Of a stretch of DNA of 64,000 nt, positions 56,701-64,000 are shown in pieces. Source of the stretch: an uncultured Bacteroidota bacterium (GTDB lineage: Bacteria > Bacteroidota > Bacteroidia > Flavobacteriales > Flavobacteriaceae); the NCBI GenBank assembly GCA_902595825.1, contig CACJRP010000002.1:44819-108818 (forward strand), given 5' to 3'. The notes beneath the pieces are model-generated. The model saw only the letters and a program-made list of their open reading frames with translations, searched no databases and was not told the DNA's origin. The translations under genes and the position numbers were made by a program. Position 1 is the first letter of the stretch, and every line of letters starts with the position of its first letter.

Positions 56701-57370
56701 AGATGTTCATATGACAGATATAATTGAAAAAAGAGAAAATTTAGTTGATATAAATTTACTCGTTGCAGTAGGCGGATTTTCAAATTCAGATGTCTTGGGT
56801 TCTGCTAAAGGATGGGCAGGTGCATTTAAATACAATTCAAATGCAAAAAAGATTATATCTGACTTCTTTAATCGTGATGACACTCTAACTTTAGGAGTAT
56901 GCAATGGATGTCAACTTTTTATTGAGTTGGGGATGATCAACCCTGATGATGAAAAAAAGCCTAAAATGGAATTTAACAATTCAGGTAAATTTGAGTGTAT
57001 ATTCTCACCAGTTCAAATAAAAGAAAGTAGTTCTATAATGATGAAAAGTCTCGAAGGGTCTATCCTTGGTATTTGGTCAGCTCACGGAGAGGGAAAATTT
57101 TCTTTTCCATATAAAGAAGAAAAATATGAAATCCCAGGGAAATATTACTATGAGAAATACCCTTCAAACCCTAATGGTTCAGATTTTAATACAGCGATGG
57201 TATGCAGTAAAGATGGGAGGCACCTGGTAATGATGCCTCATCTAGAAAGATCAACATTCCCCTGGAACTGGGCTCACTATCCGGAAAATAGAAAAAATGA
57301 TTTGGTAAGCCCTTGGGTAATTGCATTTGAAAATGCTTACAAATGGTTATCGAATACTAAAAAAATTTAA
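53711..57370 (+). CDS. purL: Phosphoribosylformylglycinamidine synthase (large, fused type)
   Basis: Converts FGAR to FGAM with glutamine and ATP in purine synthesis. The 1219-residue protein is the single-chain form. Its order is an N-terminal PurS-like domain, a linker with FSQVNSEHCRHKIFNGQF near residue 160, two AIR-synthase halves (ETHNFPTTVEAFNGSATGSG, GIGFGKADQSKK, SIHDHGAGGHLNCLSELLEE) and a C-terminal glutamine amidotransferase (GVCNGCQLFIELGMI with the catalytic Cys near 1062, WSAHGEGKF, MMPHLERSTF). Length is slightly below the gammaproteobacterial enzyme. A long intergenic gap and a TATTTTTG box precede it. Confidence 0.97.
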   Translation: MIEFFGNEKKKVYVVQSTSKLEISDLDKLHWLFNNQSRIDLFEITGKFFGPRSSMVSPWSTNAVEITRIMGIEKILRIEEFFSFQDNKDFDPMLFTEYAKLDQKIFENNTVPEKIKKINNINHFNDKEGLALSLEEIEYLERLSKKMKRDLTDSEVFGFSQVNSEHCRHKIFNGQFLINNEIMSLSLFEMIKKTSKLNPNTIVSAYKDNVAFIEGPKIEQFAPLKGSLPSEYVKKSFKSVISLKAETHNFPTTVEAFNGSATGSGGEIRDRLAGGRGSLPLSGSAVYMTSYTGLQDKNLFNSVFKRKWLYQSPRDILTKASNGASDFGNKFGQPLINGSILTFEHKENEIFYGYDKVIMLAGGIGFGKADQSKKFKPRKGDKVVIIGGDNYRIGMGGAAVSSSDTGKFKTQLELNAVQRSNPEMQKRVSNAIRSMVESSNNPIVSIHDHGAGGHLNCLSELLEECGGKINIDTLPIGDSTLSYKEIIGNESQERMGLIISSKDVELASKIASRERAPFYVVGEVTGDNNFSFFSKKNSHTPFDMKIGDLIGNSPKTIIKDETKLTFFKPIVYDKNKIEENIEKVFQLESVGSKDWLTNKVDRCVTGKVAQQQCVGELQLPLSNFGLMALDYNGKSGVATSVGHSPLTGLINPKIGSVNSIAKSLTNIIWAPLEKGLESVSLSANWMWPCKNKGEDDRLFKAVDACSTFAINLGINIPTGKDSLSMTQKYNEMDVLCPGTVIISAAGNCFDINSIISPVLKRNGGDIYYIDMSNDDFYLGGSAFGQIHKSIGEKAPTIKDGLYFKKAFNTIQKLIYDKKISSGHDIGSGGLITTLMEMCFPSLNIGMNIDLEYLEEKDTSKLFFSEKIGLVIQSKFNIESILKKENIKCIRIGTVVKKPVLKVKNHSQLFELQISKYRKKWMEISSKMEQFQTKIGLAKVRAENIVKQPLKFKFPSGFSGIYPRKNNKNINAAVLREKGSNSEREMAYIMDMCGFNVRDVHMTDIIEKRENLVDINLLVAVGGFSNSDVLGSAKGWAGAFKYNSNAKKIISDFFNRDDTLTLGVCNGCQLFIELGMINPDDEKKPKMEFNNSGKFECIFSPVQIKESSSIMMKSLEGSILGIWSAHGEGKFSFPYKEEKYEIPGKYYYEKYPSNPNGSDFNTAMVCSKDGRHLVMMPHLERSTFPWNWAHYPENRKNDLVSPWVIAFENAYKWLSNTKKI

Positions 57371-57399
57371 TTTAAATATTAATACTTTGAAATTGTATT

Positions 57400-59163
57400 G
57401 TGAAAAAACCAAAACGACTATTTGAATTTTTGGAGTACCAGCTAGAAAATCCTCTTGGTAAATCAATTAACACTAAATATAATGGAGAATGGGAATCACT
57501 GAGCACCAATGATTTTTATGAAAAAGTTCAAATACTTTCAAGAAAATTAATTGAAATTGGTATAAAAAAGGGAGATAAAATAGCTTTGATCTCCACTCAG
57601 AACAGAACTGAATGGTGTATAGCTGACAACTCAGTTTTACAAATCGGAGCAGTGACAGTGCCAATATACCCAACGATTTCAAAAAGTGAATTTCAATATG
57701 TTTTAAACCATTCTGAAAGTAAAATATGCTTTGTATCTGATAAAGACATATTTGATAAGGTTAACCAAATAAAGAACAAAACCAAATTGGAAAAAATTTA
57801 TTCTTTCGAGGAATTTGAAAATTGTAAAAATTGGAATCTATTATTTGAAAATGACAATAAATCTCTAAAAGGTGAATTGATTTCGAGAATGAACAATGTT
57901 TTACCTGACGACTTAGCCACAATAATATATACATCTGGAACAACAGGTATACCAAAAGGAGTAATGCTCACACACAGAAATATAGTATCAAATATATTGT
58001 CTGCATCTAAAAGATTACCTTCCATGGAAAACAAAAATAAGGCACTAAGTTTTTTACCTCTATGTCATATTTTCGAGAGAATAATAATTTACATGTATTA
58101 TTTCAGCAGAGTAGAAATTTATTTCGCGGAATCATTAGAAACTATATCAGAGAACCTAAAGGAGGTTAAACCATTCTATATGACTGCTGTTCCTCGACTA
58201 ATTGAAAAAATATTTGACAAAATAGAAAGTAAAGCAGAGGAATTTACAGGAATTAAAAAAAGTTTGTACAAATGGTCTATTTCAATTGCTGATAAATTTA
58301 GTATTGAGAAACAAAACGGGATTTTTTATAATTTTAAACTTGAAATATCAAAATTTTTAGTATTCTCAAAATGGAAAAGTGCATTAGGAGGAAGTCTCGA
58401 ATTAATTTGTTCAGGAAGCGCTCCTCTTCAACCACGACTTGTAAAAATCTTCACAGCGGCAGGAATTCAAATCATAGAAGGTTATGGTCTCACTGAAACA
58501 TCACCAGTGATATCTATTAGTGAGACTAAAAAAGGTGGAACAAAATTTGGATACGTAGGTAAAATCATTGAGGGGATAGAAGTAAAAATTGCAAAGGATG
58601 GAGAAATTTTATGTAAAGGACCTAACGTGATGAAAGGATACTTCAAGGATTCAAAGTTAACATCAAAAACAATCAAAAATGGTTTCCTTCATACAGGTGA
58701 CATTGGAGAAATAGACGATGAGGGTTTCTTAAAAATAACGGATAGAAAAAAACAATTATTTAAAACTTCGGGGGGGAAATACATAGCTCCTCAGGTAATT
58801 GAAAATAGAATGAAAAGATCACCATTTATAGAACAAATTATGGTTATTGGCGAAGGTGAGAAAATGCCGAGTGCTTTAATCCAACCTGATTTTGAATACA
58901 TTAAAAGTTGGTTTCTAAAAAATAAAATTAATATTTTGGATGATTTTGAAATTATCTGTGGAAATAAAGAATTGTTAATTAAAATTAACGAGGAAATTAA
59001 CAATATAAATAAAGAATTTGGTGATTGGGAAAGAATCAAAAAGTTTGAGCTCACACCTCAAGTATGGTCAATTGAAAATGGTCTTTTAACCCCTACCATG
59101 AAACTAAAGAGAAAATCCATAATAAAAGAATTCATTCATTTAAAAGAAAAAATTTATAATTAA
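57400..59163 (+). CDS. Long-chain fatty acid-CoA ligase (AMP-binding)
   Basis: Activates long-chain fatty acids to acyl-CoA through an acyl-adenylate. The 587-residue protein has IIYTSGTTGIPKGVMLTHRN (P-loop-like A3 motif) near residue 175, SFLPLCHIFERI, GSAPLQPRLVKIF, GYGLTETSPVISIS, GEILCKGPNVMKGYF, HTGDIGEIDDEGFLKITDRK, and the catalytic lysine region late. This layout is the bubblegum/FadD15-like type. The start is a GTG at 57400. It lies 30 bp after purL and upstream of a MarR regulator and an acyl-CoA dehydrogenase, which supports a role in fatty-acid degradation. Confidence 0.93.
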   Translation: MKKPKRLFEFLEYQLENPLGKSINTKYNGEWESLSTNDFYEKVQILSRKLIEIGIKKGDKIALISTQNRTEWCIADNSVLQIGAVTVPIYPTISKSEFQYVLNHSESKICFVSDKDIFDKVNQIKNKTKLEKIYSFEEFENCKNWNLLFENDNKSLKGELISRMNNVLPDDLATIIYTSGTTGIPKGVMLTHRNIVSNILSASKRLPSMENKNKALSFLPLCHIFERIIIYMYYFSRVEIYFAESLETISENLKEVKPFYMTAVPRLIEKIFDKIESKAEEFTGIKKSLYKWSISIADKFSIEKQNGIFYNFKLEISKFLVFSKWKSALGGSLELICSGSAPLQPRLVKIFTAAGIQIIEGYGLTETSPVISISETKKGGTKFGYVGKIIEGIEVKIAKDGEILCKGPNVMKGYFKDSKLTSKTIKNGFLHTGDIGEIDDEGFLKITDRKKQLFKTSGGKYIAPQVIENRMKRSPFIEQIMVIGEGEKMPSALIQPDFEYIKSWFLKNKINILDDFEIICGNKELLIKINEEINNINKEFGDWERIKKFELTPQVWSIENGLLTPTMKLKRKSIIKEFIHLKEKIYN

Positions 59164-59191
59164 ATTTTTGGTTTTTTTAAAATAAATTATT

Positions 59192-59208
59192 CAAGAATAA
59201 TATTCTTG
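59192..59208. promoter_or_regulatory. Candidate MarR operator
   Basis: CAAGAATAATATTCTTG is a perfect 17-bp palindrome with 7-bp arms and a 3-bp centre, 32 bp before the marR start in the 76-bp leader. Size and placement fit a MarR-dimer autoregulatory operator. Confidence 0.62.
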
Positions 59209-59239
59209 CATAATATTTTTATTATATTTAAAAAAAATT

Positions 59240-59677
59240 TTGAAAAAAAAAACAATAGAATTCGCTTTAAGGAGTACATGGCAACAAATAACGAACATGT
59301 ATAATGAGAAAGCTCTAAAATATGGTGGAACAATGACAATGGCATTTACACTTTTAAGCATTGATGCTAATGGAACACCATCAACGACTTTAGGACCCAA
59401 AATGGGTATGGAGAGTACAAGCCTATCAAGACTCCTTAATACAATGGAGGAAAGAGAACTTATTTCTAGAAAACCAAATCCAGAAGACGGCAGAAGTGTA
59501 CTTATATTTTTGACTAAAAAAGGTAAACAAAAAAGGGACCTTTCGAAAAAAATTGTCTTAGAATTTAATAGTGGTCTAGAAAAAAAAATCGATAAGAAAA
59601 AAATAGAAAATTTTTATGAGGTCATTGCGGCCATTAATAATCAAATCGAAGAAGAACAAGCCTTAAATTATTTTTAA
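59240..59677 (+). CDS. MarR family transcriptional regulator
   Basis: A 145-residue winged-helix protein. The first helix (IEFALRSTWQQITNMYNEKA) is a dimerisation helix, followed by the recognition region (STTLGPKMGMESTSLSRLLN), and the wing with ELISRKPNPEDGRSVLIFLT, the hallmark DxR motif. The start is a TTG (59240) because no ATG precedes the conserved N-terminus. It lies between an acyl-CoA ligase and an acyl-CoA dehydrogenase 5 bp downstream, so acyl-CoA is the obvious candidate ligand. A palindrome upstream may be its operator. Confidence 0.93.
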   Translation: MKKKTIEFALRSTWQQITNMYNEKALKYGGTMTMAFTLLSIDANGTPSTTLGPKMGMESTSLSRLLNTMEERELISRKPNPEDGRSVLIFLTKKGKQKRDLSKKIVLEFNSGLEKKIDKKKIENFYEVIAAINNQIEEEQALNYF

Positions 59678-59682
59678 AAATT

Positions 59683-61491
59683 ATGAAAACAATATCCAAA
59701 AACTCAATTAAAGGATCTGAATTTATTGTTAATGAATTAATTCCTGAGACAATTTTTACACCAGAGGATTTTAGCGAAGAACAAATTTTAATGAGAGATG
59801 CGGTTAAAGAATTTGTAGAAAGAGAAATAATTGCTGAGAGATCTAGATTTGAGAATAAGGACTATGGATATACAAAAGAGGTAATGCAAAAAGCCGGTGA
59901 ATTAGGTTTTTTGAGTGTAGGTGTGCCTGAAGAATATGGTGGAATGGGTATGTCTTTTACTTCTTCAATGCTTGTTTGTGAATATATATCTGGGGCTAAT
60001 GGGTCGTTTTCAACGGCATTTGGAGCCCATACTGGAATTGGTACAATGCCAATAGTTTTATACGGAAATGAAGATCAAAAATCAAAGTACGTTCCAAAGT
60101 TAGCTTCTGGGGAGTGGTTTGGCTCCTACTGTTTAACAGAACCTGGTGCTGGTTCCGATGCCAATTCTGGAAAAACTGTAGCTAAATTGTCAGACGATAA
60201 AAAATATTATTTAATTACTGGTCAAAAGATATGGATATCCAATGCTGGTTTTGCTAATCTTTTTATTGTTTTTGCTAGAATAGGAAACGATAAAAACATA
60301 ACTGCTTTTATTGTTCCAGTTGATTTAAAGAATGGTATTAGTTTAGGTGAAGAAGAAGAAAAGTTAGGTATAAGAGCCTCTTCAACTAGACAAGTTTTTT
60401 TTAATGAAACTAAGGTTCCAGTTGAAAATATTCTTGGTGAGAGAGGAGGCGGATTTAAAATAGCAATTAATTCTTTAAATGTGGGAAGAATTAAACTCGC
60501 AGCGGCTACAATTGAAGGTCAAAGACATGTAACAACTCTGGCAGTTCAGTATGCAAATCAGAGGGTTCAATTTAAATCTCCCATTTCCAGCTTTGGAGCT
60601 ATACAAAGTAAGATTGCTACTATGGCGACTTATTGTTTTGCTACAGAATCCGCTGCTTATAGATCTGCAAATGATATTGAAAATAGAATTAGTGAACTTA
60701 AAAGTAGTGGGTGTTCTTCTCAAGAGTCAGAATTAAAAGCCTTTGAAGATTTTGCTGTAGAATGTTCTATATTAAAAGTGGCAGGCTCTGATAATGGTCA
60801 AAATTGTGCAAATCACGGTATTCAAATTTTTGGTGGAATGGGTTATTCTTGCGATTCACCGATGGAAATGGCATGGAGAGATTCTAGGATTGCGCAAATT
60901 TATGAAGGTACCAATGAAATAAATAAGATGCTTTCTATAGCAATGATTTTAAAAAAGGCTTCAAGAGGTGATATAGATTTAATAACTAAATCGTCAGAAA
61001 TACTAAATAAAATAAAAAATAATGTGAATATTTTTGATTTAGATTCTTCGAATGAAAACAATTTAGCTCAAGAAAACCAATTAATTAAAAATTTAAAAAA
61101 AGCTTTTTTAATCTTAATTAATTTAAGTTTTCAAAAATACGGGACTAAACTAGAATATCAACAACAAATATTGATGAATATGGCAGACATACTAATTGAT
61201 ATTTACCTAGCCGAATCAGTTTATTTAAGAGTTTCAAAGAATTTGAATGAATTAAGTGATAAAGAAAAATTAGTCAAAGAAAGCATTGTTAAGCTCTATA
61301 CTTTTGAGTCTTCTCAAAGAGCTATTAATTTATTTAAGGAGGTGTCTATAAACGTTACAAAAGAAACTGAACATAAAACCATGATAGAGATTGGAAATAA
61401 TCTTTTATCATATAAAAGCAACCCAGACATTGTTGAATTGAGAAGAATTATTGCAAAAAATGTGATAGAAAACAATAAATATCCATTTTAA
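59683..61491 (+). CDS. Acyl-CoA dehydrogenase
   Basis: A flavoprotein that introduces the first double bond in beta-oxidation. The 602-residue protein is the longer VLCAD-like type with a C-terminal extension. It shows the N-terminal GFLSVGVPEEYGGMGMSFTS, YCLTEPGAGSDANSGKT, GQKIWISNAGFANLFIVFAR, the FAD-binding GRIKLAAATIEGQRHVT, FGGMGYSCDSPMEMAWRDSR, and QIYEGTNEINKML with the catalytic Glu. The C-terminal helical domain starts near residue 430. It follows marR by 5 bp. Confidence 0.95.
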   Translation: MKTISKNSIKGSEFIVNELIPETIFTPEDFSEEQILMRDAVKEFVEREIIAERSRFENKDYGYTKEVMQKAGELGFLSVGVPEEYGGMGMSFTSSMLVCEYISGANGSFSTAFGAHTGIGTMPIVLYGNEDQKSKYVPKLASGEWFGSYCLTEPGAGSDANSGKTVAKLSDDKKYYLITGQKIWISNAGFANLFIVFARIGNDKNITAFIVPVDLKNGISLGEEEEKLGIRASSTRQVFFNETKVPVENILGERGGGFKIAINSLNVGRIKLAAATIEGQRHVTTLAVQYANQRVQFKSPISSFGAIQSKIATMATYCFATESAAYRSANDIENRISELKSSGCSSQESELKAFEDFAVECSILKVAGSDNGQNCANHGIQIFGGMGYSCDSPMEMAWRDSRIAQIYEGTNEINKMLSIAMILKKASRGDIDLITKSSEILNKIKNNVNIFDLDSSNENNLAQENQLIKNLKKAFLILINLSFQKYGTKLEYQQQILMNMADILIDIYLAESVYLRVSKNLNELSDKEKLVKESIVKLYTFESSQRAINLFKEVSINVTKETEHKTMIEIGNNLLSYKSNPDIVELRRIIAKNVIENNKYPF

Positions 61492-61499
61492 AATCTTAT

Positions 61500-62525
61500 T
61501 TAAAAATAATTATCAGTTTGAAGTCTATTGTATTGACCTCTTCTATTTCTTCTATATATACTGAAATCAAAAGTCACAAAAAGTTCAAAAATACTCGGTG
61601 AAAAAACTGCACCAGGAGACTGAAATGGAAAATTATACAGAATTCCAAAATCAAAATTTTCTACTGCCAACCCTATTGATACTCCAACATTATTTAGAGC
61701 AAAAGTATTTAGAGATGATGCTTGTTGGCTAAGTCCGAGTGAAAACTCCCCTAATTGGAAATCTTGAGATAAATAAATTAAGACAGAATCACCAAACTTT
61801 GTGAATGAGCCATATGCAAAAAGGTAAGAATATCTGGGTAGATATCTTCTTTCATAAGGGTTAATATTAAATTCATATGCACCTTGAACAGATATTTTGA
61901 TTGGTTTCTCAAAAGGTACTTCTTTGTTAAATGAAGTATTTGGCTTATTCAAATGCTTTAAAGTTAGTCCAGCCATAAATTTTTCAGAGTGTAACATAAA
62001 TGATGCTCCTAAATCAAGGTAATTTACATTGCTAATCATTGGTGCTAGTCTGTCAATAGATTCTGTATTTATAAATCCTGTAGTTGTATTTAATTGGTCT
62101 TCAAATATTAAATTACCTGGATTTACAGCCGAACTACCAAAACCTAAAGAAACAGCTGGCAGGAAGAAAAGATCATTGTCAAATTGTAATTTATAAACGT
62201 ATGAAAGGTTTGCGAGATTAATGGTTAATCCTGTATTTTGTATTTTAAACGAATTAACGTCCAAACCAAGACTAAAATCTAAATTATCAAATGAAATAGC
62301 TCCAAACACATATTTATTATCCATTTTATCGAATTCATTTAACTTCATTTGGTTATAAAGAACCCCAACTTTATTTAAGCTGTTAAAACCAAAGTAACTC
62401 GGATTTGTTTTTTGCATAAACTTAGAATGATTTACAATGTAATCCTCTTGGCTGTGTAAACATGAAGCATTTATTACTACAAATAATAGTATTATCAAGT
62501 ATTTTATTTTTTGGATTTTTATCAT
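61500..62525 (-). CDS. Type IX secretion system PorP/SprF family outer-membrane protein
   Basis: A 341-residue protein with a signal peptide (YLIILLFVVINASCLHSQ) and an outer-membrane beta-barrel pattern of alternating strands. The family features are an early QEDYIVNHSKFMQKTNPSYFGFN (the usual F..NP..NPA-like N-terminus), GVLYNQMKLNEFD, LDLGASFMLHSEKFMAGLTL, LKHLNKP and ALNNVGVSIGLAV. PorP/SprF proteins attach or stabilise partner adhesins with type-B C-terminal domains at the cell surface. It overlaps the upstream adhesin by 4 bp, the normal partner arrangement. Confidence 0.93.
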   Translation of the reverse strand: MIKIQKIKYLIILLFVVINASCLHSQEDYIVNHSKFMQKTNPSYFGFNSLNKVGVLYNQMKLNEFDKMDNKYVFGAISFDNLDFSLGLDVNSFKIQNTGLTINLANLSYVYKLQFDNDLFFLPAVSLGFGSSAVNPGNLIFEDQLNTTTGFINTESIDRLAPMISNVNYLDLGASFMLHSEKFMAGLTLKHLNKPNTSFNKEVPFEKPIKISVQGAYEFNINPYERRYLPRYSYLFAYGSFTKFGDSVLIYLSQDFQLGEFSLGLSQQASSLNTFALNNVGVSIGLAVENFDFGILYNFPFQSPGAVFSPSIFELFVTFDFSIYRRNRRGQYNRLQTDNYF

Positions 62526-64000
62526 TTTATCAAAATAAATGTTCCACTTTTTTCAACTTCTGTCTCACCATCTAAAAGTAACCCTTTTGCAGTATAAATA
62601 TAATAAGGAGAAAAAGGAGCAAAGTTTCCATCCCATCCGTCAATAGAGAAACCTTTTATATTATTTATATCTGCCTCCTCTTTATATTCATTGTAAATCA
62701 CATTGCCTCTAAAGTCATAAACTGTAAATGTCATATTACTGAATCCACTAAATAATGGTCTGAAGTAGTCGTTTACAAGATCCTTGTTTGGAGTAAATAC
62801 ATTTGGAACCATTATATTATATCCTTTACCAACTGAAATTGGTATAGTTATTTCTTCTGAACATTCGATATCGTTGAATATTCTTAAAGTTGCAAAATAA
62901 GTTCCTGAAATCCCATATGTATGTCGCACAGTAATAACGCTATCAACTAAAGTAGGAACAATTTCTGGAGTTGAATTGTCACCAAAAATCCATTCAGATT
63001 TCACATAAGGATCGGTGGAAGTATTTTTAAATGTAACTTCTTCTCTTGCAAGAATCACTGACGAAGCCTCATAGTTTGGAGAAGTATACTCGAAATTTGG
63101 CTCTCCAATACCTCTGTTAACCTCTGTTGTTATCCAGCAACCTTCCTCATTAACAATTCTAAAGTCTGCCGTTTCAATTGCATTTACCACTGCAACTGAC
63201 CAAGATCTATCGCTCAATCTAACAACATCTGAAGAAGGAATTAGGATATCATTGTAGTAAAAACTTAAGTTGCCTTCATTGTTATCAAAAATATCAATTG
63301 TTAATCTACCCTGTTGCCCTACACATAGATCTTCGTCTACAAAAGGACCATTCATTATATACAACTCTCTATTTGGTGAAACTTGAATAATTTCTTCGTA
63401 ATATGTATAATTGGTTGTGTTTGTGCACTCATTTAATGATTGAGAACTTACAATTACTTTATAGTTACCAGGTAGTAAGTCATCTAAGGATGTTCTATTG
63501 TCGTATTCGCTTAATGGTCTGTAACCTGGGTAAACAGGATCATTTAAATAACGAGGATCTTCTACATACCAATTTATTGATCTCGGCAATTGACCACCTG
63601 CAACTTGAATACCAATTTTTCCATTTAGTCCACCACTAGTACAATCAGGAGGAAGTGATTTAAGGAAATTACCAGCATTGTTTGGATCAGCCAAAATACC
63701 TTCAGTTGTAATTGGTTGTACTACGTCCTCTACCTCGATAGTTACTTTATTTGCTTCCGCTGCGTCACAAGAACAATATGAATGAGAATTCTGATCTAAG
63801 ATTCTCAAACAATATGTTCCTGGATAGGCTGGATCAATAGTGGCTCCATAAAAAACTTGAGTGCTTGCTGAGGGATCAGTTGGAGTATATGTCCATTCAA
63901 ATTCATAAGTAGGAACGCCATCTACAATATAAGGGACCCCACCGATTGCAGATGCAGTTATACCTCCGTCAACTGCTCCAGTACATACATCCGTTTCAAA
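62522..64000 (-). CDS. SprB-like T9SS type-B sorting-domain adhesin, C-terminal part
   Basis: The 5' end lies beyond the window; I verified that the frame stays open from the track's start at 63808 (a TTG, hence Leu) to base 64000. About 492 residues are visible. The upstream part shows repeats of the SprB type (GGITASAIGGVPYI, then PGTYCLRILD; GKIGIQVAGGQLPRSINWYV, then LLPGNYKVIVSS). A PKD-like domain follows (FKNTSTDPYVKSEWIFGDNS, then YGISGTYFATLRIFN). The C-terminus is the gliding-motility-associated type-B secretion domain (MVPNVFTPNKDLVNDYFRPL, GWDGNFAPFSPYYIYTAKG, KSGTFILIK). It should be exported by T9SS and held at the surface with the adjacent PorP/SprF. Confidence 0.93.
   Translation of the reverse strand, partial: FETDVCTGAVDGGITASAIGGVPYIVDGVPTYEFEWTYTPTDPSASTQVFYGATIDPAYPGTYCLRILDQNSHSYCSCDAAEANKVTIEVEDVVQPITTEGILADPNNAGNFLKSLPPDCTSGGLNGKIGIQVAGGQLPRSINWYVEDPRYLNDPVYPGYRPLSEYDNRTSLDDLLPGNYKVIVSSQSLNECTNTTNYTYYEEIIQVSPNRELYIMNGPFVDEDLCVGQQGRLTIDIFDNNEGNLSFYYNDILIPSSDVVRLSDRSWSVAVVNAIETADFRIVNEEGCWITTEVNRGIGEPNFEYTSPNYEASSVILAREEVTFKNTSTDPYVKSEWIFGDNSTPEIVPTLVDSVITVRHTYGISGTYFATLRIFNDIECSEEITIPISVGKGYNIMVPNVFTPNKDLVNDYFRPLFSGFSNMTFTVYDFRGNVIYNEYKEEADINNIKGFSIDGWDGNFAPFSPYYIYTAKGLLLDGETEVEKSGTFILIK

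Overview
The window is compact, AT-rich bacterial chromosome (roughly 30% GC by eye) from a member of the Bacteroidota, most likely a free-living marine flavobacterium with a small, tightly packed genome. The evidence is a type IX secretion pair at the right edge (a type-B sorting-domain adhesin plus PorP/SprF), the Bacteroidota-restricted small protein DUF4295 beside L28/L33, DUF4199, a bacillithiol synthase (BshC), a LysM plus binding-protein fusion, almost no Shine-Dalgarno sequences, and promoters of the Bacteroidota type (TTTG, about 21 nt, TAnnTTTG). I see no rRNA, tRNA, CRISPR array, insertion sequence, integrase or phage gene. No gene-free stretch exceeds 300 bp; the longest is about 230 bp (34860-35089).

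Layout. 1-6257 (+): end of a class III aminotransferase, then TPR protein, two tandem DUF368 lipid-carrier transporters, aroE and a DUF349 protein. 6281-8068 (-): ruvX, def, mazG. 8151-11984 (+): dapD, a YrdC/Sua5 protein, a CCA-adding enzyme and ctaA, partly overlapping. 12038-13201 (-): an unnamed protein in which I read protein-kinase-like motifs, head to head with and overlapping uvrB (+). 15176-16684 (+): CarboxypepD_reg-like envelope protein. 16686-19966 (-): S10 peptidase, hsp20 and sucC. 20131 (+): lysA. 21348-34859 (-): rpmB, rpmG, DUF4295, ftsY, hydrolase, rimO, bshC, guaA, LysM protein, pyrG, yidC, mnmA. 35090 (+): small NTF2-like protein. 35641-40335 (-): recR, 2-oxoacid dehydrogenase E2, exonuclease, FAH protein, cinA. 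40388-46897: symporter, CoA-binding protein, fabH, htpG, AlkB-like enzyme, hydrolase and GNAT protein on alternating strands. 46894-48525 (-): rpmE2 and mtaB. 48594-61491 (+): DUF4199, glycosyltransferase, phosphohexomutase, ABC exporter, purL, acyl-CoA ligase, MarR regulator, acyl-CoA dehydrogenase. 61500-64000 (-): SprB-like adhesin (truncated at the edge) and PorP/SprF.

Themes. Much of the window serves translation and protein quality (L28, L33, L31, DUF4295, FtsY, YidC, Def, MnmA, MtaB, RimO, YrdC, CCA enzyme, Hsp20, HtpG) and nucleotide or lysine biosynthesis (PurL, GuaA, PyrG, DapD, LysA). The observations most worth following are: the kinase-like protein overlapping uvrB; TGNCA-N3-TGNCA palindromes upstream of both chaperone genes; a candidate MarR operator; a palindrome in the rpmB promoter; the small DUF4295 gene absent from the ORF track; and promoter boxes so close to several start codons that leaderless transcripts are plausible.

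Several ORF-track starts were moved to a downstream ATG where the extra N-terminus ran into a neighbour or lacked family similarity; TTG or GTG starts were kept where no ATG fits. All family assignments come from reading motifs; no database search was run.
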